From positions 1 to 64,000 of the forward strand of contig CACZBK010000014.1 of the NCBI GenBank assembly GCA_902779395.1: a stretch of 64,000 nucleotides of DNA. Direction: 5' to 3'. The notes beneath the pieces were generated by a model. It was not told where the DNA came from. It made no database searches and saw only the letters and a list, made by a program, of their open reading frames with translations. Source of the stretch: an uncultured Lachnospiraceae bacterium. GTDB lineage: Bacteria; Bacillota; Clostridia; Lachnospirales; Lachnospiraceae. Of the stretch, positions 1-7,463 are shown one piece after another; position 1 is the stretch's first letter; every line of letters starts with the position of its first letter. The translations under genes were made by a program, and so were the position numbers.

Positions 1-251
1 GAATCCGCATCCGTAAGCTTAGTGTTTACTCCTTCACTTGCCGCGAATCCGTTTATCATTTCATCAGCCAGCGCATAGGTGGAATTCATGCAGCGCTGCG
101 CCAGCTCCTCCGACCTGCTTTTTATGTACCCGGAATAGTTTTTTTCTCCCGCATATGGCGTCATAAAAAAGATGCACAGATAAAGAGCTGCTATTATGAG
201 CAGTGACACGAGCAAAAAAGAAAAGAACATTTTTACAGACAGCTTCTTCAT
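1..251 (-). CDS. Sensor histidine kinase, N-terminal part only
   Basis: Only the first 83 or so codons are inside the window; the gene continues past position 1. The ATG at 251 overlaps the stop of the response regulator gene in an ATGA arrangement, which is typical of translationally coupled two-component pairs. The visible protein starts with a short basic tail (MKKLSVKMFF) followed by one hydrophobic segment at about residues 8-31, then a polar stretch that would be the extracytoplasmic sensor. No kinase motif is visible, so the assignment rests on its position directly after an OmpR-family regulator and on its single leading membrane helix. The stimulus cannot be inferred. Confidence 0.7.
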   Translation of the reverse strand, partial: MKKLSVKMFFSFLLVSLLIIAALYLCIFFMTPYAGEKNYSGYIKSRSEELAQRCMNSTYALADEMINGFAASEGVNTKLTDAD

Positions 252-913
252 GAAAGCGCCGCCTTATAACCTATACCGCGGACAGTAATGATAAAATCCT
301 TATCACCAAGTTTCTTTCTGATATTCTTGATATGGGTATCCACTATCCTGCTGTCATCATAATACTCATAATCCCACAGTTTAGACAACAGCGACTTCCT
401 GGTGACCACCGCGCCTTTTGCCTTCATGATCTGATTTAATATCTCGAATTCCTTCAATGTAAAGTCCACCATCGTACCGTCTATAGTCACAATATGTGTA
501 TTGGGATCAAGGACCACTCCGTTAAGCACAAGGCTTTCTTCCTCCTCAGAACCGCTGCTCCTGCGCAGTATCGCTTCTATCTTGCTGACGATTATCGGCA
601 TTGATACGGTCTTAGAGATATACTCATCAACCTTAAGTTCATAACCGCGCATCTGATCCTCATCTGCAAAACGCGCAGTCAGCATTACAACGGGAACATT
701 GCTCTTTTTTCGTATCAGTTCACAAAGAGTGAAGCCGTCGATCTTGGGCAGCATGATATCCAGAATGATAAGGTCAAACTCCTTATCCTCCATGATATCG
801 ATCGCTTCAAGCCCGTTATCTGCTGTGGTAACATTATAGCCGGCATTCGAAAGATAGTTCTCCAGCAATTCCTGATAATCCTTATTATCTTCAACAACAA
901 GTATCTGTTTCAT
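248..913 (-). CDS. OmpR/PhoB-family response regulator
   Basis: This 221-residue protein has a receiver domain at residues 1-118 and a winged-helix DNA-binding domain at about 125-220, the usual size for the family. The acidic pocket (E8, D9), the phospho-acceptor D52 in the segment LDIMLP, T79 and K101 are all visible. K101 is followed by T instead of the usual P, which is a minor deviation. The C-terminal half contains the conserved R-VDTHI-IR-KLG pattern of trans_reg_C domains. The gene is translationally coupled to the kinase gene just downstream. The regulon is unknown. Confidence 0.93.
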   Translation of the reverse strand: MKQILVVEDNKDYQELLENYLSNAGYNVTTADNGLEAIDIMEDKEFDLIILDIMLPKIDGFTLCELIRKKSNVPVVMLTARFADEDQMRGYELKVDEYISKTVSMPIIVSKIEAILRRSSGSEEEESLVLNGVVLDPNTHIVTIDGTMVDFTLKEFEILNQIMKAKGAVVTRKSLLSKLWDYEYYDDSRIVDTHIKNIRKKLGDKDFIITVRGIGYKAALS

Positions 914-993
914 TTATGCTCACCTGTATTTATAGCATTTCCCGATCATTACAGCAGAAAAGATTTTACTATGTCCGTCTGCAAAGTGCAAAT

Positions 994-1031
994 AAAAACA
1001 GTACGGACACGCAAACGTCCCGGCTGTTTTT
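994..1031 (-). terminator. Hairpin terminator after the M56 gene remnant
   Basis: AAAAACAG at 994-1001 pairs with CTGTTTTT at 1024-1031, extended inward by a GC-rich stem with one bulge. Read on the minus strand it ends in a T-rich tract. It lies immediately past the TGA at 1033-1035, which supports 1033 as the original 3' end of the broken sensor gene. The symmetrical A/T flanks could allow action in both directions. Confidence 0.7.
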
Positions 1032-1032
1032 A

Positions 1033-3154
1033 TCACAGGATCTTTGCCGAAGCTGCGAACTTCTCAGCCTGTTCCTGTGTGAACATGTTTTTAGCCAGAC
1101 TTACCATATAGTAAGTATCGGCCCCTTCCTTAACATACCAGAACACCCAGTAGCTGCTGTGCTGCTCATCTTCACCGATCTTTACGCCCTGCTGCCCGTA
1201 CTCTATTATCTGCGCCTGCGTATAAAGATCATGCTCCTCGGAAAACTCCAGGATATAATGCCTGCGGAAGGATATATGATCCTCCCATATAACCGGTATG
1301 ATCCGAATACCCGCTGCGTGTACAGCCCACAGGCAGATCGAGGTCGATCCAGTAATTTATGAAGTCTTCCGCTGTTTCTTTCGGCAATATTGCAATGTAA
1401 TATGAAGAAATGCCGTATTCCCATTCACCATACAGCTCGATTATCAGCGGGGTATCCGCCGGTATCTTCATAAATACATCCTCAGAGCCGCCGCTGATAT
1501 CATCTGACGTCATCAGGGCTGTATAATCCTTTTCGTATTCAAGGGCTTTTCCTGCAGGATCAGGCTCCCAGTATCTGTAACTTAATTTTACAGGTGAATA
1601 GGTCAGATGTATTTCCAGCGTGTCCGTATCTTTCTGCAGATCTATACGGGACATGCGATCGATCGCATCGAGAGGGTGTGCGCTGTCAGCGCAGGTCGAG
1701 TGCCCTTCCCCCTGCTCATCCACATAAGACCAGTTATACCAGCCCTGACTTGCAGCATATGCCCTTCCCGCATAAGTTACCGTGACTGTCGGCGGCTGCC
1801 GGAACTTTGAATCTGTCGCTATAGTCTCCGCCGGCATATACTCCGTATTAAGCTTCTCTCCGGGATCCGCCTGTCCTTCATAATTCTCTTCACTGATATC
1901 TGTCTCATCAAATGGTATGATCTCCCCATTCTCATCCAATGCATGCATTCCTGTTATCACGGTATCTTTCAGCCAGTCTTTTGAATTACTGCTGTATAAG
2001 CTGCGCGATACCCTTTCATATGTTATATCCAGATCATTGGTAAGAACGATGAACATACCGTCGCAGGCTGCTCCGGGATCGCGCCCTCTAAGTTCCTTTC
2101 TGTACCGGTAGGTTTTCTTATTACCGTCCCTGTCTTCTGCTACATATACTCCGTCTTCATAAGTGTAATCAACATCCATGTTATCCAAAGCATCATTCCC
2201 TTCTGCCTGAATATCAGCTTCATCCTTCTTCGGGTTAGTCAAAAAACACACTGCAACAGCTGCACAAGCTATAAGCGCGATCAGTATGATCCAAAAGGCC
2301 GGCTTTTTGTAATTCAGTATCCCCTTTATCCTGGCCTTTACTCCGGTCTCTCCAAAAGCTAAGGGGCAGGCTGTGATGATCTTCCCCGATACGCTGAGTT
2401 CCAGAAGTGCCTGCGAATAAGCAGCCATATATTCCCTGTCCTTATCTTTTATGACCTTTTCGTCGCAGGCCGCTTCTATATCCCTGCATAAAAGTATGTA
2501 TGCCAGCCAGCACAGAGGGTTAAACCAGTATACCGAAAGCAGGGCGAAACCGATGGGCTTCCACCAGTGATCATGCCTGCTTATATGTGCTTTCTCATGC
2601 GCGCATACCATTTCCATCCTTTCACCTTCCATAGCTGAAGGTACATATATCAGCGGTCTGATCATCCCCAGGATAAAAGGCGTCTTTACTTCATCGCACA
2701 GCATGATATTATCTTTAAATCTTATCGATGCACGTACCCTTCTTCTGACAGCGATATAACTGATAAATGCATAAAGGATCATAACAGCCATGCCGGCGAT
2801 CCAGATACAGAACGAAGCGGATAAAACGTTCTGCATTATGTGTTCGCCTGCTTACTCCGATGTAGCATATGCAATATTCATCGCAGGATTTATCGTGCTG
2901 TTGATCACTTCAATGCCTGTATCTATCTTAGGCTGCATATCCGCTGTCTCGGGAACTACCTTTCCGCTGGGTATAAGACTCAGTGCGCTTTCGATGGATA
3001 CAGGGCAGATAAGCCTTACCGCGACCAGCCCCCATAACAGACAGGATATCCATCTGGGTGCTTTCTTTAAAAGCAGCCTCAGCACGATCACTGCCAGGAT
3101 CAGCCAGGATGCTCCCCATGTCATGTTAAGTATCTTTAAGAATACCGCGCTCAT
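1033..3154 (-). pseudogene. BlaR1/M56-family sensor metallopeptidase, disrupted by a stop and a frameshift
   Basis: The product would be a membrane-embedded M56 zinc peptidase that senses a signal and relieves the adjacent BlaI-type repressor. The N-terminal 100 codons (3154 down to 2855) carry three hydrophobic segments and end at an in-frame TAA at 2852-2854. The same frame continues after it with the rest of the domain, including the zinc motif HEKAH, the following DHWWKP, and the typical CRDIEAACDEKVI segment. A lone membrane helix and a large extracellular region follow. Near 1248 an apparent extra G in CCTGGAG shifts the frame; the third frame then continues without a break (EFSEEHDLYTQ to KIL) to a TGA at 1033. 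Two independent lesions suggest a decaying gene, though sequencing error cannot be excluded. Confidence 0.85.
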
Positions 3155-3157
3155 ATC

Positions 3158-3523
3158 TCACCCCTTGTTCCTGAATCCGTCGATCATCTTCTGTATCTCA
3201 TCCACTTCTTTTTTGCTGAGCTTCTTGCGTGAAGTGAAAGCCGCGATAAAAACCGGAAGAGAACCGTCATAAGAATCTTCGATTATCTGCTCGCTCTTTG
3301 CCGAGTAGAAATCTCCCCTGCTGATCAGCGATGTGACCGTACCGTCAACATTCTGCATTATCCCTTTTTCGCACAGCTTCCGCAGCACCGTATATGTAGT
3401 CGGCTTTTTCCAATTCAGTTCCTTTTCGCATAGCTTTACCAGGTCACCTGATGCCACGGGCTCGTTTGCCCAGATGATATCGGCAAATCTCTCCTGTACC
3501 GCTCCCAGTTCCAAATCCTTCAT
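3158..3523 (-). CDS. BlaI/MecI/CopY-family transcriptional repressor
   Basis: A 121-residue protein of the usual family length, with an N-terminal winged helix containing the recognition segment W-KPTTYTVLRKLCEKG and a C-terminal dimerisation region that is cleaved or released by the partner peptidase in known systems. It sits 3 bp upstream of the M56 sensor gene, the standard blaI-blaR1 order. The promoter carries two matching operators (3542-3584), so it very probably represses its own operon. Because the partner sensor is broken, the repressor may now be locked or may respond to another protease. No beta-lactamase gene is visible nearby, so the original target is unclear. Confidence 0.9.
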   Translation of the reverse strand: MKDLELGAVQERFADIIWANEPVASGDLVKLCEKELNWKKPTTYTVLRKLCEKGIMQNVDGTVTSLISRGDFYSAKSEQIIEDSYDGSLPVFIAAFTSRKKLSKKEVDEIQKMIDGFRNKG

Positions 3524-3541
3524 GATCGTTATCCTCCATTG

Positions 3542-3596
3542 GGTTTATCGCGATAAACCATATTGGGAGTTTATCACGATAAACCAGGAGTGTCAA
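3542..3596 (-). promoter_or_regulatory. BlaI-type promoter with two operators
   Basis: On the minus strand TTGACA (3591-3596) and TAAACT (3568-3573) are separated by exactly 17 bp. A perfect 18-bp palindrome, GGTTTATCG/CGATAAACC, lies at 3542-3559. A near-copy, GTTTATCA/CGATAAAC, lies at 3569-3584 and overlaps the -10 box. The two dyads are centred about 26 bp apart. This layout fits autorepression by the adjacent BlaI-family protein. Confidence 0.85.
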
Positions 3597-3680
3597 GTCA
3601 AATATCCCTTCCTTACAACTGCCCGGCGCATTCCATACGGTGCCCCTGCGCAATCAAGTCAAATACGCGGCCCTGCGCAC

Positions 3681-3706
3681 AAAAAAGCTGCCCCCAAAGG
3701 GGCAGC
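3681..3706 (-). terminator. Intrinsic terminator of the HD-domain gene
   Basis: GCTGCCCC at 3687-3694 pairs with GGGGCAGC at 3699-3706 around a 4-nt loop. On the minus strand the stem is followed by six T. It lies 25 bp past the stop of the HD gene and before the BlaI promoter, so it separates the two units. Confidence 0.9.
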
Positions 3707-3730
3707 CCATCATCATTAGATCATCAATAT

Positions 3731-4297
3731 TTATTGCGTTCCGGCCAGGCCGATCTCCTCTGCATGCGCTTTCATGCCTTCTATGCAGATCTCCGCCACT
3801 TCAGCAACTTCCATTCCCAGCATCTCGCAGCCTTTTTTGATGGTCTCGCGGTCGCATTTAGCAGCAAACTTCTTATCCTTAAATTTCTTCATAAAGCTCT
3901 TTACTTCCAGATCCGTGATACCGGCAGGACGCATCCTGGCACAGGCCTGTATTATCCCTGTCAGCTCATCCACCGTAAACAGGCTCTTTTCCATATCCGT
4001 TTCCGGTCTCACATCATTTACTATACTGTATCCGTGAGCCATGATGGCGCGTACATCCTCTTCGGAAACGTCGGCTGATAACAGCTCATCCTGCGTATGC
4101 TGTAAATGCTCTTCCGGAAACTTCTCATAATCATAATCGTGCAGATATCCCACCGCCATCCAATGCTCCTCATCCGCGCCGAAATGCTTTGCCATAGCTC
4201 CCATAGCGTAACATACATTCAGTGAATGAATGATCAGATGGTCCTGCGTGACCATATCCTTATTCAGTTCTTTTGCCCTTTCCATTGTGAGATTCAT
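3731..4297 (-). CDS. HD-domain phosphohydrolase-like protein
   Basis: A 188-residue soluble protein. The start at 4297 is preferred over an upstream ATG at 4354 because a GGAGG sits about 10 nt before it and the upstream residues look non-coding. The metal-binding pattern of HD-domain proteins is present: H in HSLNV, then LHDYDYEKFP with the HD pair, and later MAHGYS. The family hydrolyses phosphate esters of nucleotides or similar small molecules, but the substrate cannot be told from sequence. It appears monocistronic, with its own strong terminator. Confidence 0.8.
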   Translation of the reverse strand: MNLTMERAKELNKDMVTQDHLIIHSLNVCYAMGAMAKHFGADEEHWMAVGYLHDYDYEKFPEEHLQHTQDELLSADVSEEDVRAIMAHGYSIVNDVRPETDMEKSLFTVDELTGIIQACARMRPAGITDLEVKSFMKKFKDKKFAAKCDRETIKKGCEMLGMEVAEVAEICIEGMKAHAEEIGLAGTQ

Positions 4298-4363
4298 TTT
4301 CTTATGCCTCCATAATCTATAATTATATCTGTGCAGGATATTTCTTCCCCGCAAAAAAAGCGG

Positions 4364-4528
4364 TCATACAGATTCCTGCTATCCGATATTTATTCATAGC
4401 TGTATTTCAAAAAACAGGTCGTACGTATTCCTGCTTCCCGGTATATATTCATACCTGTATTTCAAAAAACAGATCGTGCGTATTCCTGCTATCCGGTATA
4501 TGTTCATACCTGTATATCAAATGACGGT
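4364..4528. repeat. Three tandem copies of a 55-bp unit
   Basis: Copies start at 4364, 4419 and 4474, each 55 bp, sharing the core ATTCCTGCT-TCCGGTATAT-TTCATACCTGTATTTCAAA. Copies 1 and 2 end with CAAAAAACAG, while copy 3 diverges where it enters coding sequence. Copy 3 contains the last codons and stop of the coiled-coil gene (4504), so the array looks like stepwise duplication of that gene's 3' end into the downstream spacer. The period is not a multiple of three, so it is not a protein repeat. Confidence 0.9.
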
Positions 4529-5616
4529 GCGGCGGAAATCTCCGCAGCTGGCGCCGCCTCTGCGCCGGCTGATGCAGCAAACGAAGCTGCTTCAAAAGAG
4601 ACTGCCGTCCCGTTGCCGGGTCCAATCCCCGTAAGCATCGCTTCCTTTCCGGTCTGATGCTTTATCATGCCTTTAAGATAATCCATATCAGCTTTGAGCA
4701 TGGCTTTGCTTTCTGCCATACGGTGCTTAAGCTTAAGCTCTTTCAGCTCATCTTCCGTCATATGGGGATCTAGCATCTCCATATCTTCCAGCATTTCCAT
4801 GGCCTCTTCAAGCTGCTTTAATTCCTCTTCACCGAATTTGGAGATCATCTCATTAAGGTCCGCGAGCATATCTTCTGCAGAATTCCCGCTGCTCTGTTGC
4901 ATCTCTTCCGCGGCCTGTTCTATCTGCTCTTTTCGGCTTTCAAAGATCTCATCTTCCTTTTTGCCAAGCTTCTCTTCTTCCTTAGAGATCATGGCGTTTC
5001 TGATACTGTCCGCGGTCTCCTCCATCTTATCTCTCTGCTCGTCTGATTTAATGGTCCGATCCGCCAGCTCTTCCAGCTCAAGATGATTCTTTTTCTTTCG
5101 AGCAACCAGCTCCATTCGCTTTGCATGGGTAAGCGCCATCTGCAATTCCTCCGGATCACCTTCCTTTGCCGCGATCTTTCGCTGCACATCCAGAACTTTT
5201 CGTTTGGCTGCCAGAAAAGCCTGTCCCGCGCTCACTGATGTCTTTGCGCGCTGTATCTTGTTCGAAACTTCTTTATAATTATAATTTACCGGAGCCTGTA
5301 CCTTCTCTTCTTCCTTTTCATCGGATTCCAGTGATTCTTCGATCAGGCTCTTTGGCTTTGTTGCTTCATTTTTAAGATCCTTAGCATTACTGTGGTGAAG
5401 GTCACGGATCATCTTACGCATCTCAAGCGACTCATTTATGCTTTGGTTTTTAAGTTCCTTAGCCGATGATGCTTTTTCCGGCCCGCTCATGATACCACGC
5501 TTTTTGCCGTTAGTATTTCCGGCCGTCTTATCCGCACGGCCGTTTACGCCGGAACTGCCCTGCATCCCGCCGGAGTACATTATTCCATATGAAGATATCG
5601 TGCTGATCCCTGCCAT
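4504..5616 (-). CDS. Charged coiled-coil protein of unknown function
   Basis: A 370-residue protein I do not recognise. The N-terminus (residues 1-30) is Gly/Ser-rich. Residues 45-330 are highly charged Glu/Lys/Arg helix, including methionine-rich acidic stretches such as EEAMEMLEDMEML, and predict long coiled coils. The C-terminus (about 335-370) is Ala-rich and ends in SFDIQV. No signal peptide or membrane helix is visible. GGGAGG lies 9 nt before the ATG. The last codons lie inside the third unit of the 55-bp tandem repeat. A scaffold-like or secreted-effector-like role is possible but unsupported. Confidence 0.75.
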   Translation of the reverse strand: MAGISTISSYGIMYSGGMQGSSGVNGRADKTAGNTNGKKRGIMSGPEKASSAKELKNQSINESLEMRKMIRDLHHSNAKDLKNEATKPKSLIEESLESDEKEEEKVQAPVNYNYKEVSNKIQRAKTSVSAGQAFLAAKRKVLDVQRKIAAKEGDPEELQMALTHAKRMELVARKKKNHLELEELADRTIKSDEQRDKMEETADSIRNAMISKEEEKLGKKEDEIFESRKEQIEQAAEEMQQSSGNSAEDMLADLNEMISKFGEEELKQLEEAMEMLEDMEMLDPHMTEDELKELKLKHRMAESKAMLKADMDYLKGMIKHQTGKEAMLTGIGPGNGTAVSFEAASFAASAGAEAAPAAEISAAPSFDIQV

Positions 5617-5747
5617 AATGATCTACCTCCCTGTAGATGACGCCAAACTCCGTTTCAGCTATCGCAATATAGAACTCCTTAATGATCTAACTATAGCACA
5701 TATTTACTGCCGCCGCAATAAGCCACGCCAAAAGCAATGATCTGTTT

Positions 5748-7121
5748 TCAGCCCAGCTTTAAAAATATCATCAGCATTACGATCGCGAAGCCGGCTACAA
5801 AAGCCAAAGCCCCTTTATCGTTATCCTTTCCCGCTGCGATCTGGGGGATCTCCTCTATGGTGGTATAGATCAGCGCGCCGCCGGCTAACGCCATAATGAA
5901 CGGAAGAAGTGCCGGATACAATACCACGATAACTACCGTGATCACACCTAAAAGCGGCGTAGGCACGCCGGATACCACGCCCATAAAGAAAGCCTTTCCG
6001 GCTTTAGAACCCTTTTCCCTTATGGGAAGAGCTACATATATCGCTTCGGGGATATTCTGAAACGCGATGGCTATCGCCAGGACCAAAGCCACGCTTTTAG
6101 ATACCCACTCCGTCTGCATAAAATGCGCGGCATATATCGCGCCCAGGGCAATACCTTCCGGAATGTGATGTATAACTTCCGTCAGCATTACTTTTATCGC
6201 AGGATCAAGTCCGCTTTTGGGTCCTTCCGTTATCTCGGAATAAACATGTGTATGCGGCACGGCTTTATCAAGGATAAGCTGTATCACCACCCCCAGCAGG
6301 AAGCATATCGTCACCGGTATAATACCGTTTATATTCTCCTTGTTAAGTCCGCCTATCGCCGGCTCTATCATTCCCCAGACGGCGATAGAAAGCATTATGC
6401 CGGAGCTGCCTCCCACCAGTATCGCGCGCAGATCATCCGCCATACGGTTCTTTTTAGCATATATCACAGCAGAACCAAGCAGCGTTCCTATAAGCGGGAT
6501 GAGCATACCGAAGATCGTATCGCCGTCAGATAAGGTCTGTGACTTATCAAGATAGGTTATAAGAGAACGGAAGCCTATAAATATCAGTATCGTTCCTCCC
6601 ATGATCTCAGATCCGGCTTTGTAACGGTCACCGAAAATGCTTCCTATCTTCACTCCGATCATAGAGATGATACATGTAATGATCCCTATCACTATTACAG
6701 CAAAGATCACATTGATAAGGGGACCCGCCTTAAGCACCTCTACGGGAACTGCCACAAATGTAATACCCACAGCCAGCGCATCAATACTGGTAGCCACTGC
6801 CATCATAAACATGGTTTTTACATCAAAACCGGGAGCTGTCTCTTCATCGTCACCAAGCGCTTCCCTGATCATATTCCCGCCTATAAAAGAAAGGATAGCA
6901 AATGCCAGCCACGGCGCTATCATACTGATAAGCTTTTCAAAGTTTGAACCGACCAGATAACCGATAAAAGGCATCAGTCCCTGAAAACCGCCAAACCACA
7001 CTCCGCATAAAAGATATTCTTTTTTTGTTATCTTTCCGGCTGCCAGGCCTTTACATATAGAAACCGCAAAAGCATCCATAGCCAGACCGACAGCCAACAG
7101 TATCAATTCAAATAAGCCCAT
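5748..7121 (-). CDS. MntP-type manganese exporter fused to a ZIP-family metal transporter
   Basis: This single 457-residue membrane protein joins two transporters. Residues 1 to about 188 match MntP (DUF204): six hydrophobic segments with the two key acidic motifs, D16 in AMDAFAVS and the Asp of TSIDALAVG. After a short polar linker (SQTLSDGD), residues about 200-457 form a complete ZIP domain with HHIPEGIALG and QNIPEAIYVALP, the metal-site motifs of the family. No stop or frameshift lies at the joint. MntP proteins export Mn2+; ZIP proteins move Zn2+, Mn2+ or Fe2+, usually inward. A yybP-ykoY type riboswitch precedes the gene, which supports manganese as the signal. The ZIP half resembles the separate ZIP protein at 24386-25168. 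Confidence 0.9.
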   Translation of the reverse strand: MGLFELILLAVGLAMDAFAVSICKGLAAGKITKKEYLLCGVWFGGFQGLMPFIGYLVGSNFEKLISMIAPWLAFAILSFIGGNMIREALGDDEETAPGFDVKTMFMMAVATSIDALAVGITFVAVPVEVLKAGPLINVIFAVIVIGIITCIISMIGVKIGSIFGDRYKAGSEIMGGTILIFIGFRSLITYLDKSQTLSDGDTIFGMLIPLIGTLLGSAVIYAKKNRMADDLRAILVGGSSGIMLSIAVWGMIEPAIGGLNKENINGIIPVTICFLLGVVIQLILDKAVPHTHVYSEITEGPKSGLDPAIKVMLTEVIHHIPEGIALGAIYAAHFMQTEWVSKSVALVLAIAIAFQNIPEAIYVALPIREKGSKAGKAFFMGVVSGVPTPLLGVITVVIVVLYPALLPFIMALAGGALIYTTIEEIPQIAAGKDNDKGALAFVAGFAIVMLMIFLKLG

Positions 7122-7138
7122 TTTCCTTATACTCCCGA

Positions 7139-7182
7139 AATTAAAATAATACCCAGGTACAGAAAAACTATACTTGGGTATT
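7139..7182 (-). terminator. Terminator of the first manganese riboswitch
   Basis: AATACCCA (7148-7155) pairs with TGGGTATT (7175-7182), and the inner arms extend the stem with few mismatches. A T-rich run follows on the minus strand just before the MntP-ZIP ribosome binding site. It lies between the aptamer and the start codon, the expected place for a transcriptional expression platform. Confidence 0.8.
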
Positions 7183-7227
7183 TATAAACAATATACACTT
7201 CATGCATAGTTTTTCCATATGACTATA

Positions 7228-7314
7228 CATGAGTCTCGCAATTTAAAACAAGCCAGGACGAATACGCCGGTATGTTGACTTGTTACGCAATACGCTTGCT
7301 ACTCCCCCATGAGG
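7228..7314 (-). promoter_or_regulatory. yybP-ykoY (manganese) riboswitch aptamer for the MntP-ZIP gene
   Basis: Read on the minus strand, the leader contains CATGGGGGAGTAGC, then GTCAACATACCGGC, then GCGAGACTCATG. These are the conserved parts of the yybP-ykoY fold: the GGGGAGTAGC entry, the paired arms of the two coaxial legs, and the GCGAGAC closing segment. The flanking CATG ends can pair to close the first stem. The class is known to bind Mn2+ and typically turns expression on. The downstream terminator and the MntP domain of the target fit that role. Confidence 0.88.
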
Positions 7315-7326
7315 TTCACTGCAGGG

Positions 7327-7355
7327 ATTCTATCACGGCTGACAGATGACGTCAA
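7327..7355 (-). promoter_or_regulatory. Promoter of the first riboswitch transcript
   Basis: Minus-strand TTGACG (7350-7355) and TAGAAT (7327-7332) are spaced by 17 bp, a good sigma-A match. The start of transcription would fall just before the aptamer. The remaining spacer up to 7463 holds only an imperfect ATTCAC/GTGAAT dyad after the permease gene. Confidence 0.7.
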
Positions 7356-7463
7356 GCAGGAGTGCTGCAGTTTTATCTCCCTGCAGGAACAGCTGTTACC
7401 ATTCACAGCCCGGAGACCGTGAATAGCAACAAATATCCCCTCATATCCGGCATAAGCTGATGT

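Noticed and set aside
916-1362. Plus-strand open frame opposite the 3' end of the M56 gene
   Set aside because: The minus strand holds recognisable M56-associated sequence through this area; the plus-strand translation has no recognisable features.
2852-2854. Stop-codon read-through or selenocysteine in the M56 gene
   Set aside because: The codon is TAA, there is no obvious recoding structure, and a second unrelated frameshift lies downstream, so decay is simpler.
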